Below are positions 17,175 through 28,337 of a DNA stretch of 64,000 bases, piece after piece. The DNA comes from Pseudomonas citronellolis (GTDB lineage: Bacteria > Pseudomonadota > Gammaproteobacteria > Pseudomonadales > Pseudomonadaceae). The first letter of the stretch is position 1. The number at the start of each line of letters is the position of its first letter. The notes under the pieces were generated by a model, which searched no databases, was not told the DNA's origin, and saw only the letters and a program-made list of their open reading frames with translations. The position numbers were made by a program, and so were the translations under genes. The stretch spans positions 173,853 through 237,852 of the forward strand of contig NZ_FOLS01000005.1 of NCBI RefSeq assembly GCF_900112375.1, in the 5' to 3' direction.

Positions 17175-17573
17175 ATGTCCCTTCGCAATCTGCTGTTCGC
17201 CGGCCTGGTGCTGGCGCTGCCCGCACTGGCCCACGGGGCCGAGCACGAGAAGATCGCCACCCTGCAGGAACACGCGCTGCCCGACGCCCCCGGCAAGAAG
17301 GGCCTGCTGATCGAGGTCAGCTACAAGCCCGGCGAGGCGTCGGCGCCCCACGTGCATGCCGGTGCGGTGTTCGCCTACGTGCTGGAAGGTGCGGTGGTGT
17401 CGCAGTTGCAGGGCCAGGCGCCGGTGACCTACAAGGCCGGCCAGTCCTGGTACGAGGCGGCCAACACGCCGCACCTGGTCTCGCGCAACGCCAGCGCGAC
17501 GCAGCCGGCCAAGCTGCTGGTGTGGATGCTGCTGGACGAAAAGGCCCCGGTGCTGACGCCGCTGAAGCAGTGA
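17175..17573 (+). CDS. Secreted cupin-domain protein
   Basis: The protein has 132 residues with a signal peptide (residues 1-22, ending ALAHGA). The single cupin barrel shows metal-ligand-type motifs PHVHAGAVFAYVLEG and a later NTPHLVSRN. It probably acts in the periplasm and has no assigned substrate. GGAGCC upstream of the ATG is a fair ribosome site. It is followed after 63 bases by the thioredoxin-like gene in the same direction. Confidence 0.8.
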   Translation: MSLRNLLFAGLVLALPALAHGAEHEKIATLQEHALPDAPGKKGLLIEVSYKPGEASAPHVHAGAVFAYVLEGAVVSQLQGQAPVTYKAGQSWYEAANTPHLVSRNASATQPAKLLVWMLLDEKAPVLTPLKQ

Positions 17574-17636
17574 GATTGCCGCCGCCGGCCATTTCTGCTG
17601 GGATGCCCTGATCGACCGACAACGAGGGAGCCCGCA

Positions 17637-18161
17637 ATGGCCAGCTACCAGGAACTCTTCGCCATCGGCGAAGGCTTCGACGCCTTCGTCGCCCGCGGCC
17701 TGCCGGCGGAAATCGCCGCGGTGCGCAGGGTGCAGCAAAGGCTCGGGGAACCGGGCCTGATCAGCGCCGCCACCCGCGAACGCCTGGCCGCGGTGCAAGG
17801 TCGCTACCACCTGCTGGTGGCCGGCGAGATGTGGTGCCCGGACTGCCAACTCAACGTCACGGCCCTGGACTGGATGTGTCGCCAGCAGCCGCGCATCGGC
17901 CTGGCGGTGATCTCCAAGGGGCGTGCCGAGGATGAACTGCAGGAGCGCCTGGGGTTGGAGCGCGTGGCCATTCCGCTGGTGGTAGTGCTGGATGCCGGGT
18001 TCGAGGTGGTCGGGCGCTTCATCGAACGGCCGCAGGTGGTGGTGGCGGGGTGGGACGGGGTGAAGCCGGCGTATCGGGCGGGGGATTATCTGGAGAGTAC
18101 GGTGCTCGATCTGGTGGCGGTGTTTGAGGGGGTGGAGGGGAGGGTGTTTGCTGGTGGGTGA
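17637..18161 (+). CDS. Thioredoxin-family protein with CPDC motif
   Basis: The cytoplasmic-looking protein has 174 residues. GEMWCPDCQLNV at about residues 63-74 gives a CxxC redox pair in a thioredoxin-fold context, preceded by LLVA and followed by a cis-Pro candidate in VAIPLVVVLD. The family is often annotated as thioredoxin or bacillithiol-like small oxidoreductase. The partner is unknown. AACGAGGGAGCC precedes the ATG. Codon quality falls in the last 40 codons, next to a repeat block. Confidence 0.8.
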   Translation: MASYQELFAIGEGFDAFVARGLPAEIAAVRRVQQRLGEPGLISAATRERLAAVQGRYHLLVAGEMWCPDCQLNVTALDWMCRQQPRIGLAVISKGRAEDELQERLGLERVAIPLVVVLDAGFEVVGRFIERPQVVVAGWDGVKPAYRAGDYLESTVLDLVAVFEGVEGRVFAGG

Positions 18162-18182
18162 GGTGTTTGGGGTTGATGCTGT

Positions 18183-18626
18183 TCCCTCTCCCCAGCCCTC
18201 GGCTGCGCGCCCCGCCCTGAAGGGAGAGGGGGCCAGTCCGTGCCGAGAGAAGGAATGGTTTCAGCCGGTACCCGCCGGGCTAGCCGGCTAACTCCAAAAC
18301 GCCCGCATCTGCCCAACGGTCCCCTCTCCCTTCAGGGAGAGGGTTAGGGAGAGGGCGCTCTTCAGGCCACACACCGAACCTGGCCGGCAACTGCGGTGGT
18401 TCTGCTTGAACTGATGGGGGCGTTTGCCGGTGGCCGAGGCGTTTTGGGTTGACGCCGCTCCCTCTCCCCAGCCCTCTCCCTGAAGGGAGAGGGGGCTAGT
18501 CCATGCCGAGAGAAGGCCTGGTTTCAGCCGGCAATCTCAGTGCTAGCCGGCTAACTCCAGAACACCCAGCTCTGCCCAACGGTCCCCTCTCCCTTCAGGG
18601 AGAGGGTTAGGGAGAGGGCGCTCTCC
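18183..18626. repeat. Two tandem copies of the palindromic core (family B) without REP arms
   Basis: Copies lie at about 18183-18360 and 18463-18626. Each starts CCCTCTCCCCAGCCCTC and ends AGGGAGAGGGTTAGGGAGAGG, with CGTGCCGAGAGAAGG-type and GCTAGCCGGCTAACTCCA-type central parts. The first copy carries the 15-base variant block (18201-18215) and the second the plain form. Neither has flanking family A REPs. The 468-base gap holds no gene. Confidence 0.85.
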
Positions 18627-18629
18627 AGG

Positions 18630-19079
18630 TCACACACCACAACCATCCGGCCCCACCAACCGCTTCTTCAGATAAAACCGCTGATGCCCCGGCGGGCAAT
18701 CCTCCAGCACACCCATCAGCTCGAACCCCTGCTTCCGATAGAACCCCGGCGCCTGGAAGCTGTAGGTATAAAGGAACACCCCCACACACCCACGACGCCG
18801 CGCTTCCTCCTCGGCTAGCGCCAGCAACTGCGCCCCGAACCCCGCACCGCGCTGCCTCGCATCCAGCCACAGATAGTCCACGTACAACCACCCCATCCCC
18901 GAATGGCCGAACAACCCGCCCACCACCTGCCCCTGGGCATCACGGGCATACAGCTCGAAACCCTCGTAGCCATACGCCGTACCCATCCGCTCGACGTTAT
19001 AGGCGCGCAGGCCTTCCTCCACGACGGCCCGGGCCTGGGGATCGGCGCCGGGGGTGAACTGGTAGCGGGCTTGCGACAT
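18630..19079 (-). CDS. GNAT family N-acetyltransferase
   Basis: The protein has 149 residues from the ATG at 19079, which has AGGAGG 6 bases upstream. The GNAT core is clear: VVGGLFG (strand 2), then YVDYLWLDARQRGAGFGAQLL, in which the RGAGFG loop binds acetyl-CoA pyrophosphate, then APGFYRKQGFELMG. The acceptor substrate is unknown. The stop lies at the edge of the family B repeat. It is divergent from the GNAT at 19233. Confidence 0.87.
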   Translation of the reverse strand: MSQARYQFTPGADPQARAVVEEGLRAYNVERMGTAYGYEGFELYARDAQGQVVGGLFGHSGMGWLYVDYLWLDARQRGAGFGAQLLALAEEEARRRGCVGVFLYTYSFQAPGFYRKQGFELMGVLEDCPPGHQRFYLKKRLVGPDGCGV

Positions 19080-19232
19080 GGCGCCTCCTGGGCGTGGGAA
19101 AGCGCCTAGTCTAGAGGGTAAGCGGGGCCTGTGTCCGGTGCCCCGCGCTGGCACCGGCGCGCGCTTTGGTGAAGAATGCGCGCCCGCGCCAGACACCGAG
19201 CACCCCATGACCGCCACCCGCGAGCACCGCCC

Positions 19233-19736
19233 ATGAGCACCACCACCGTCGAGCTGCTGCGGACCGGCCCCGAGCACAGCGAGCTGATCCGCAACCTCTA
19301 CCAGTTCTATGCCTACGAGTCCTCGGACTGGGAGCAGGAAGACGTCGAGGCCGACGGCCGCTTCTACATCCACGAGGAACACCTGGCGCGCTACTGGCAG
19401 GCGCCGCAGTGGAGCGCCGAGCTGGTGCTGGTCGACGGCTTCATCGCCGGCTTCGTGCTCATCGAGCGCAGCGAGCTGCCGGGCATCGATGCCCTGGAGC
19501 TGGCCGACCTGTTCATCCTGAAGAGGTACCGCCGCCAGGGCATCGGCCGCGCCGTGGCGACCCAGGTGCTGACGCGCGGGGAGGGCGCCTGGCTGGTGCG
19601 CTTCTACCGCCAGGACGAGGCGGCGCGGACCTTCTGGCAGGCGGTGCTGGAGGTGCTGCCGCGGCCGGCGCTGTCCGTCGAGCCGGGCGACGACGAGCAA
19701 CTGCTGAGCTACCTGGTGACGCCGGCCATCCACTGA
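19233..19736 (+). CDS. GNAT family N-acetyltransferase
   Basis: The protein has 167 residues. LADLFILKRYRRQGIGRAVA is the acetyl-CoA-binding motif A of GNATs, and EAARTFWQAVLE is the C-terminal helix region. The ATG at 19233 is overlapped by the TGA of a nine-codon ORF (19207-19236), possibly a coupling mini-ORF. The acceptor substrate is unknown. It is divergent from the other GNAT gene, with a 153-base shared promoter region. Confidence 0.85.
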   Translation: MSTTTVELLRTGPEHSELIRNLYQFYAYESSDWEQEDVEADGRFYIHEEHLARYWQAPQWSAELVLVDGFIAGFVLIERSELPGIDALELADLFILKRYRRQGIGRAVATQVLTRGEGAWLVRFYRQDEAARTFWQAVLEVLPRPALSVEPGDDEQLLSYLVTPAIH

Positions 19737-19875
19737 GCCGCTGCGCGCGCGGGTCATAGGTCTGTCATTTGCGATCATTGAGCCGCGCCGGGGCCGGTCT
19801 TATGGTTCCTCTGACCACAGCGTCCGGCGCTGCCGGATGGCCCTGCATTACAAGAACGACGAGACAGAGGAACCG

Positions 19876-20307
19876 ATGATGAGCGAATTGCAACTGCAAC
19901 CCCGGGCTGCCGCCTCCCTCCAGCACTGGCACCGCATGATCGCGCAGCGTGACTTCAGCGCGTTGCCCGAGCTGCTGGCCGAGGACGTGGTGTTCCGCTC
20001 GCCCATGGCGCACACGCCCTACCCGGGCGCGAAGGTGGCGGCGACCATCCTCAACACCGTGCTGCAGGTCTTCGCCGACTTCACCTACCACCGCGAGCTG
20101 GCCAGCGCCGACGGCCTGAGCGTGGTGCTGGAGTTCAGCGCCAAGGTCAACGGCCGCGACCTCAAAGGCATCGACATGATCCGCTTCGACGAGCAGGGCC
20201 GCATCGCCGAGTTCGAAGTCATGGTGCGCCCCATGAGCGGCCTGCAGGCCCTGGGCGAGGAAATGGGCCGGCGCGTGGGCGCCTACCTGGCGACGGCCAA
20301 GGCCTGA
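19876..20307 (+). CDS. Nuclear transport factor 2 (NTF2)-like / SnoaL-type protein
   Basis: The protein has 143 residues from the ATG at 19876 (a second ATG follows directly), with AGAGGA upstream. It has an alpha+beta cone fold with the typical start HWHRMIAQRDFSALPELLAE and later FRSPMAHTPYPG. The function is unknown: such proteins bind small polyketide- or steroid-like ligands or are non-catalytic. Compare the truncated relative before ilvA. Confidence 0.82.
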   Translation: MMSELQLQPRAAASLQHWHRMIAQRDFSALPELLAEDVVFRSPMAHTPYPGAKVAATILNTVLQVFADFTYHRELASADGLSVVLEFSAKVNGRDLKGIDMIRFDEQGRIAEFEVMVRPMSGLQALGEEMGRRVGAYLATAKA

Positions 20308-20320
20308 CCGGAAACCCCAT

Positions 20321-20344
20321 CGGCCCGGCATACGCGCCGGGCCG
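20321..20344. terminator. GC-rich hairpin after the NTF2-like gene
   Basis: CGGCCCGGC and GCCGGGCCG form a 9-bp perfect stem with a 6-base loop, 14 bases after the stop. No T run follows, so termination is uncertain. Confidence 0.4.
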
Positions 20345-20410
20345 AACCCCGGATGCGGCAGCGCCCTGTGCTAGGCTGAGGCGGTTGTCCCCCCAGCCGA
20401 GTGAACAAGG

Positions 20411-21604
20411 ATGCTCGCTGCACTCAAGCGTTACCCGCGGTCGGTGAACCTGCTGTTCTGCGCCACCTTCGTCCTGACCCTGGGGCGAGCCATCAGCCTG
20501 CCGTTCCTGGTCGTCTACCTGTCCTCGGCCTTCGCCCTGCCGATCGCCCGCATCGGCGCCATCGTCGGCGGCGCGCTGATCGCCGGCTCCGTGCTGAGCC
20601 TGTACGGCGGCTACCTGACCGACCGCCTGTCCAGCCGCGGACTGATCCTGGGATATACGGCGTGCTTCATCGCCGGCTTCGTCGGCATGTGCCTCACCGC
20701 CAACCTCTGGCTGTTCTTCGGCTTCCTGGTGGCCTTCAACTTCGCCTATTCGGCGGTGGACGTGGTGGTGAAGGCGAGCTTCGGCCGCCTGCTGCCGGCG
20801 CAGGAGCAGGGCCGCGCCTTCTCCATCCGCTACACCTTCATCAACATCGGCTATGCCGTCGGCCCCTTCCTCGGCGCCGGGCTGGCCCACTGGGCGCCGA
20901 AGCTGCCGTTCGTGGTCTCCGCACTGCTCGGCGCCGGCTTCCTGCTGCTGTACCTGGGCTACGGCGAGCGCAGCCAGCGCCCGGCCCCAGCGGGGCAGGC
21001 GCCGGTGTCCTTCCTGGCCCTGGGCCGCGTGCTGCTGGATGACCGGCGCCTGGTCTGCTTCACCCTCGGCGGCGTGCTCAGCGCGGTGGTGTTCGGCCAG
21101 TTCACCGCCTACCTCTCGCAGTACCTGGTCACCACCCGCAGCGCCGAGGTGGCCTACCAGGTCATCAGCACCGTGGTGGCGGTCAACGCCCTGGTGGTGA
21201 TCGCCCTGCAGTACCCGCTGGGCCGGCGCATCGACGAGAACTGCCTGGAGACCTGGCTGCTGGCCGGGCTGGCGCTGTTCCTGGCCGGGGTGATCGGCTT
21301 CGCGCTGTCCACCAGCGTGCTGCACTGGGTGTTGGCGATGACGGTGTTCACCCTGGGCGAGATCATCGTGTTCCCCGCCGAATACATGTTCATCGACCGC
21401 ATCGCCCCGCCGCAGCTGCGCGGCATGTACTACGGCGCGCAGAACCTCTGCAACCTCGGCGGCGCCCTGGGCCCGGTGCTCTGCGGCTGGGTACTGGCGA
21501 GCCTGCCGGCGCACTGGATGTTCGTGATGCTGGGCGCCTTCGTCGTCGCCGGCGGGGTGTTCTACCGCCTGGGCGCGGCGCTGCCGGCCGCCCGGCAGGC
21601 CTGA
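20411..21604 (+). CDS. MFS transporter (drug:H+ antiporter-like)
   Basis: The 397-residue inner-membrane protein has about 12 hydrophobic segments. Motif A (GGYLTDRLSSRG) follows segment 2, and the second half contains FPAEYMFIDRIAPPQLRGMYYGAQNL. The profile is like YdeE-type small-molecule exporters. The substrate is unknown. The ATG at 20411 is weakly preceded by CAAGG. The AraC gene 107 bases downstream may be linked but not necessarily. Confidence 0.82.
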   Translation: MLAALKRYPRSVNLLFCATFVLTLGRAISLPFLVVYLSSAFALPIARIGAIVGGALIAGSVLSLYGGYLTDRLSSRGLILGYTACFIAGFVGMCLTANLWLFFGFLVAFNFAYSAVDVVVKASFGRLLPAQEQGRAFSIRYTFINIGYAVGPFLGAGLAHWAPKLPFVVSALLGAGFLLLYLGYGERSQRPAPAGQAPVSFLALGRVLLDDRRLVCFTLGGVLSAVVFGQFTAYLSQYLVTTRSAEVAYQVISTVVAVNALVVIALQYPLGRRIDENCLETWLLAGLALFLAGVIGFALSTSVLHWVLAMTVFTLGEIIVFPAEYMFIDRIAPPQLRGMYYGAQNLCNLGGALGPVLCGWVLASLPAHWMFVMLGAFVVAGGVFYRLGAALPAARQA

Positions 21605-21711
21605 ATGCCGGAACCGCCGCCTTCCGGGCCCGCCGGCACGGGTTGCCGCTTGCACCACCTTCGCCGCCATTGATAGCCTTCGCGGCCTAAAGAAGAACAC
21701 AGGCCCCGGGT

Positions 21712-22593
21712 ATGGTGATCAGGGTTGTCGAAGCGCAGGAAGTCGATCAGCAGCGGATAGCCATTCCGGGTTGGGAGCAGCAGTACACGCAGATGTCCGC
21801 CGGGCGCTTCGCCGGGCGCATCCTGCATGCCGAGGTCGAGGGCATCGAGCTCTACGAGGAGCAGATGAACCTGCGCGTGGAGCAGGAGTTCCATGCGCCG
21901 CCCGGCGCGCTGGTGTTCAGCTTCGACATGTCGGAGAACACCCTCTACCTGCTCGATGGCGAGACGCGCAACGCCTGGGTCACGCCGGAGAACTACCGCG
22001 AGGTGGCGGTGGTGATCAAGCAGGCGGGGCAGTGGGGCCAGGCGCTGGACGACTTCGCCGACCTGGTGCTGATGCCCCTGCGCTCCGACGGCTGCCGCTC
22101 GCTGGCGGCTTCGCTGAGCGACCTGCTCGTCGGCGCAGGCGCCGGGCGCCATCCGGTGGAGGCCCCCGGCGTGGCGCAGGCCATAGTCGCCAATTGCTTC
22201 TCGCTGCTCTGCGAGGCGCCGGTCGGTGACGAGCAGCGTTCGCGCTCCATCGTCCAGGCCAAGCGCGTGGTGCAGCGGGTCAAGGACGTGGTGAACGATT
22301 GCCCCGAAGAGAACTTCGCGATGGCCGAGCTGGCGGCGAAGGCGGGCGTTTCGCCGCGCACCCTGCAGCAGTCCTTCCTGCGCTACGCCGGCATGCCGCC
22401 CATCGCCTGGCTGCGCAACCGCCGCCTGAACGCCGCCCGCCGCGACCTGCTGGGCGCCGCCGAGTCGGGCATGACCGTCGCCGAGGTGGCGATGAAATGG
22501 TCGTTCTGGCACCTGGGGCGCTTCTCCCAGTCCTACCATGCGCTGTTCGGTGAGTACCCCAAGGCTACTGTCAGGCAGGGTGCCCGACCTTAG
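21712..22593 (+). CDS. AraC family transcriptional regulator
   Basis: The protein has 293 residues. The C-terminal 100 residues hold two helix-turn-helices (FAMAELAAKAGVSPRTLQQSF and TVAEVAMKWSFWHLGRFSQSY), ending with the usual FGEYPK. The N-terminal 180 residues are a ligand/dimerisation domain of EutR/OruR type. The target is unknown; the polyamine operon downstream is convergent and separated by repeats. Confidence 0.85.
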   Translation: MVIRVVEAQEVDQQRIAIPGWEQQYTQMSAGRFAGRILHAEVEGIELYEEQMNLRVEQEFHAPPGALVFSFDMSENTLYLLDGETRNAWVTPENYREVAVVIKQAGQWGQALDDFADLVLMPLRSDGCRSLAASLSDLLVGAGAGRHPVEAPGVAQAIVANCFSLLCEAPVGDEQRSRSIVQAKRVVQRVKDVVNDCPEENFAMAELAAKAGVSPRTLQQSFLRYAGMPPIAWLRNRRLNAARRDLLGAAESGMTVAEVAMKWSFWHLGRFSQSYHALFGEYPKATVRQGARP

Positions 22594-22610
22594 CGTCGTT
22601 ACCTTCGGCC

Positions 22611-22970
22611 AGCGGCGGATAACCGCGAACGGTTATCCGCCCTACGGTGTTCGCTGGAAAGGCGGGGTGCGAGGATGGCGCCGGACTACCAGCGCACTCA
22701 GTGCAGCTCCCTCTCCCGCTTGCGGGAGAGGGTTGGGGAGAGGGGCTCTTGTGCCCAGCACCTGTGCCGCCGGGAAACACCGTTCGCGAGCAAGCTCGCT
22801 CCTACGAAGAGCTCTTTGCGCCACGCAAAGAAATGATGGGTATCGCTTCGCTCAACCCATCCTACGGGTGTTGTGTTTGCCGGAGGGTGTACGGCTTCTC
22901 GTAGGAGCGAGCTTGCTCGCGAATGAGCCCCGCAGCGGAGTCTGTTCGCGAGCAAGCTCGCTCCTACGAA
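22611..22970. repeat. Mixed repeat block (families C, B, A and D)
   Basis: In order: family C palindrome (GGATAACCGCGAACGGTTATCC, 22617-22638); family B half (CCCTCTCCCGCTTGCGGGAGAGGG, about 22710-22735); inverted REP A (22782-22808); family D (GATGGGTATCGCTTCGCTCAACCCATC, 22834-22862); then a facing REP pair (22899-22924 and 22944-22970). The 395-base gap has no gene. Confidence 0.85.
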
Positions 22971-22988
22971 GAGCATTTCGGCGCGGCC

Positions 22989-24284
22989 TCAGCCCAGCTT
23001 CTCGCGTATCCGGTACCAGGCCATGCCCAGCGCCAGCAGCGGCGAGCGCAGCAGCTTGCCGCCGGGGAAGGTCAGGTGCGGCACCGCGCTGAACAGGTCC
23101 AGGCCCTGGCTGTGGCCGCTGTGGATGGCCTCTGCCAGCAGCTTCGCCGACCAGTGCGTGACGTTCAGCCCGTGGCCGGAGTAGCCCTGGGCGAAGAACA
23201 CGTTCGGCTGCGCCTTGAGCCGCCCCACCTGGGGGAAGCGGTTGGCGGTGATGCCGATCATGCCGCCCCACTGGTAGTCCAGCCTTACGTCCGCCAGCTG
23301 CGGGAACACCTTGAGCACCTTCGGCCGCATGTAGGCGCCGATGTCCTTCGGGTCGCGCCCGGAATAGTGGCAGGCGCCGCCGAACAGCAGGCGGCGGTCG
23401 GCCGTCAGGCGGTAGTAGTCCAGGCCCACCTTCTGGTCGCACAGCGCCATGTTCTGCGGGATCAGCTGTGCCGCCAGCGCCTCGGGCAGCGGCTCGCTGG
23501 CCACCACGTAGCTGCCGGCGGGCAGCACCTTGCCGGTCAGCCGCGGTTCCAGTTCTTCCAGGTGCGCGTTGCAGCCGAGCACCAGGTTGTCGGCCAGCAC
23601 CCGGCCCCGCGCGCAGTGCACCACCACCTGGCGGCCGTGCTCGATGCGCAGGGCGGGGCTGCGCTCGAACACCCTGGCGCCCAGGGCGGCCGCCGCGCGG
23701 GCCTCGGCGCGCACCAGGTCGAGCGGGTGCAGGTGCCCGGAGCCCATGTCCACCAGGCCGCCGGCGTACTGGTCGCTGGCCACCACCTCGCGGATGCGCT
23801 CCGGCGCCACCAGACGCGTTTCGTGCGGGTAGCCCTGGGTGCTCAGCTGGGCGTGCTCCTCCACCAGGCCGGCATACTGCGCCGGGGTGTTGGCCAGCTC
23901 GCAGAAGCCCCAGCGCAGGTCGCATTCGATGGCCAGGTCGCGGATGCGCTGCGCCACCAGCTCCACCGACTCGGTGCCGGCCCGCTCCAGGTAGCGCACG
24001 CCTTCCTCGCCGACGTACTTGGCGAAGCCGCTGACGTCGTGGCCGATGCCGCGGATCAGTTGGCCGCCGTTGCGCCCGCTGGCGCCCCAGCCGATGCAGC
24101 GGGCCTCCAGCAGCACCACGCTAAGGCCGCGCTGGGCCAGCTCCAGCGCGGTGTTGACGCCGGTGAGCCCGCCGCCGACGACGCAGACGTCCGCGCGAAC
24201 CTCGCCCTCCAGCGCAGGGTAGGGCTGTTTGTCCCGGGCGCTGGCGGCGTAGTAGGACGCGACCTGCTCGTCGGTGTGGCTCAT
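22989..24284 (-). CDS. FAD-dependent oxidoreductase, gamma-glutamylpolyamine oxidase type (PuuB-like)
   Basis: The protein has 431 residues from the ATG at 24284; an ATG at 24302 overlapping the upstream stop would add six. The N-terminal FAD motif is VCVVGGGLTGVNTALEL, then GWGASGRNGGQLIRG. Family enzymes oxidise gamma-glutamyl-putrescine or -spermidine to the aldehyde with release of ammonia and H2O2. The neighbours are a polyamine-binding protein and a glutamate-polyamine ligase on the same strand, which supports the role. Confidence 0.87.
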   Translation of the reverse strand: MSHTDEQVASYYAASARDKQPYPALEGEVRADVCVVGGGLTGVNTALELAQRGLSVVLLEARCIGWGASGRNGGQLIRGIGHDVSGFAKYVGEEGVRYLERAGTESVELVAQRIRDLAIECDLRWGFCELANTPAQYAGLVEEHAQLSTQGYPHETRLVAPERIREVVASDQYAGGLVDMGSGHLHPLDLVRAEARAAAALGARVFERSPALRIEHGRQVVVHCARGRVLADNLVLGCNAHLEELEPRLTGKVLPAGSYVVASEPLPEALAAQLIPQNMALCDQKVGLDYYRLTADRRLLFGGACHYSGRDPKDIGAYMRPKVLKVFPQLADVRLDYQWGGMIGITANRFPQVGRLKAQPNVFFAQGYSGHGLNVTHWSAKLLAEAIHSGHSQGLDLFSAVPHLTFPGGKLLRSPLLALGMAWYRIREKLG

Positions 24285-24298
24285 GGCTCGCTCTCGCT

Positions 24299-26787
<2,489 letters not shown>

Positions 26788-27311
26788 ACAAGCCTCGGAT
26801 GGTTCATGGGTTCTGGGTGGGGGCGCCGGCAGCGTGGCGCTGCCTGGCCGCGGGGCTAGTTTCGTCCGCCGGGCGGGGGCGTTCTATCCACTTTCCGCAC
26901 GCTTGAGGCCGCGGGGGGCGCAGGGCGGGGACTTGTGGCGATTCTTCGGGCGGAATCAGGGGAAGTTTCCGTCGCGGCAACTGCCTTGAGCCCTTACAAG
27001 GCGCATCCGTAGATTCCGTCTGCCACGGTTCGCCCGTGGCGGGGCGTAGGAACCCCGGAATATCGCAAGACGTGCGGTAGCGCCATTGCCGCAGGGCAGA
27101 CGTGTATCCAAGGCCCTGCGGTTCCATGGCGGACCGTGCGAGGAGGCTTCGGCCTGCCGGTTGTCTTGTGACGGTATTCCTACCCTGGCACGGTCCGCCT
27201 CTCCCTTCCAGGAGGCGGCTCCCTTATCCCATAGAGGAGCAAGATGGAACATGCATCGCCTTGTCGTTCAGTCCAAGCAACACCCCCGCAGCACCCGCCA
27301 GGAGGTCCGTC
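26788..27311. other. 524-base intergenic region, two divergent promoters and a structured leader
   Basis: The left part (26788-26980) should carry the minus-strand polyamine promoter; no clear site is seen. TTGAGC (about 26986) with TAGATT about 18 bases on could start a plus-strand leader. The right part is dominated by hairpins (see 27022-27199). Open frames here have poor codon use and are taken as chance. Confidence 0.4.
27022..27199 (+). ncRNA. Multi-stem structured leader or small RNA upstream of the 89-residue gene
   Basis: Four perfect stems occur in order: GCCACGG/CCGTGGC (27022-27040); GGGG/CCCC (27041-27056); CCGCAGGGC/GCCCTGCGG (27089-27121), extended by CGCCAT/ATGGCG; and GGCGGACCGTGC/GCACGGTCCGCC (27128-27199). 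The last two overlap by a few bases, so they compete. No long T run follows the last stem. Direction is assumed to be plus because the next gene is plus. Confidence 0.45.
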
Positions 27312-27581
27312 ATGGCTGACCTCGTTCCCCTCATCCCCCTCAGCCCGGCCACCGAGCCCCACGACGACGTGCTGTACGTCAACCCCAACGCCCCCGCCGA
27401 CCACCTCCACGAAGCCGCCGTCCGCCGCCTGAGCGCGCTGGAAGACCTGCTGCACATGCTGGAGGACAGCGCCGACGAAATGCCCCTGACCCACCTCCAG
27501 GCCCGCATGGCTGCCGCGCTTGCGCCGCTGGCGGCGGAAGCGCGGCAGCTGTACGAGCTGGCGCAGGTCAAGCGGGGGTAA
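27312..27581 (+). CDS. Small Pseudomonas hypothetical protein (DUF3077/DUF6124-like)
   Basis: The protein has 89 residues from the ATG at 27312, which has AGGAGG 6 bases upstream. A longer frame open from 27102 crosses the structured leader and is not credible as coding. The acidic helical protein contains LYVNPNAPADHLHEAAVRRL and a Leu-rich second helix, in the style of small Pseudomonas-only DUF families. The function is unknown. It has no signal peptide. Confidence 0.7.
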   Translation: MADLVPLIPLSPATEPHDDVLYVNPNAPADHLHEAAVRRLSALEDLLHMLEDSADEMPLTHLQARMAAALAPLAAEARQLYELAQVKRG

Positions 27582-27669
27582 TGCCCCGGCCCCGGGCGCG
27601 CCGGGGCCATGACGGGGCGGCGCTGGCGGCGTACCGTTCGACCGCCGGCAGCGTCGTCCTCCCCGTGAT

Positions 27670-27683
27670 TTGATCGTGGTCAA
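27670..27683 (+). promoter_or_regulatory. FNR/Anr box upstream of GNAT gene
   Basis: TTGATCGTGGTCAA matches TTGAT-N4-ATCAA with one mismatch. It is centred about 81 bases before the ATG at 27758. TACAAG at 27705-27710 is well placed as the -10 element of a class II FNR-type promoter. Confidence 0.7.
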
Positions 27684-27757
27684 ACTTCCGTTCGCCCCGC
27701 GGCGTACAAGTGACCCGGCGGTTCCTTCCCACGCCGGCGCCACGCCAGGAGGTTTCC

Positions 27758-28321
27758 ATGCCCACCACCCAGCCTTCACAGCCCACCACCGAAGCCCCCG
27801 ACGAGCATTGGGTCGAGGCCCTGCCCGACGGCAGCCATGTTCTGATCCGGCCGTTGCGCGCGGAAGACCGCCAGCGCGAGGCGGACTTCATCGCCCGGCT
27901 GTCGCCGGAGGCGCGGCATTTCCGCTTCCTGTGCAGCATGCGCGAGGTCAGCCCGGCACTGCTCGACCAGTTGATGACGGTGGACTTCCACGACAGCGCC
28001 GCCTACATCGCCCTGGTGCACCAGGACGGCGAGCTGGTGGAAGTGGGCGTCAGCCGCTACGCCCGCGGCGCCGACGCCGGCCATTGCGAGTGCGCGGTGA
28101 CGGTGGCCGATGACTGGCGGCACCGCGGCCTGGGGGTGGCCCTCATGCGCCACCTGATCGAAACCGCCCGGCGCAACGGCATGACGCAGATGTATTCGAT
28201 CGATTCGGCGGCCAACGCGCCGATGCACGAACTGGTGCGCTTCCTCGGCTTCAGCAGCCACCAGGACCCCGAAGACCCCACGCAGACCATCCATACCCTG
28301 CAGCTGCAACCGGCGACCTGA
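27758..28321 (+). CDS. GNAT family N-acetyltransferase, low-oxygen cluster
   Basis: The protein has 187 residues with AGGAGG before the ATG. It has a GNAT core with VADDWRHRGLGVALMRHLIE as the acetyl-CoA motif and a C-terminal NAPMHELVRFLGF. The N-terminal GSHVLIRPLRAEDRQREADF resembles the acetyltransferase domain attached to large CoA ligases, which acetylate protein lysines, but here it stands alone. The upstream FNR/Anr box implies induction at low oxygen. It is followed after 16 bases by a 65-residue ORF. Confidence 0.85.
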   Translation: MPTTQPSQPTTEAPDEHWVEALPDGSHVLIRPLRAEDRQREADFIARLSPEARHFRFLCSMREVSPALLDQLMTVDFHDSAAYIALVHQDGELVEVGVSRYARGADAGHCECAVTVADDWRHRGLGVALMRHLIETARRNGMTQMYSIDSAANAPMHELVRFLGFSSHQDPEDPTQTIHTLQLQPAT

Positions 28322-28337
28322 AGCGGGGGAGGCAGCC

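Noticed and set aside
15277..17226. 649-codon minus-strand frame opposite ilvA
   Set aside because: Shadow frame; runs through the attenuator terminator and has no recognised domain.
27102..27311. 70-residue N-terminal extension of the small DUF protein
   Set aside because: It runs through the hairpins of the structured leader, has poor codon bias, and the ATG at 27312 has a strong AGGAGG site.
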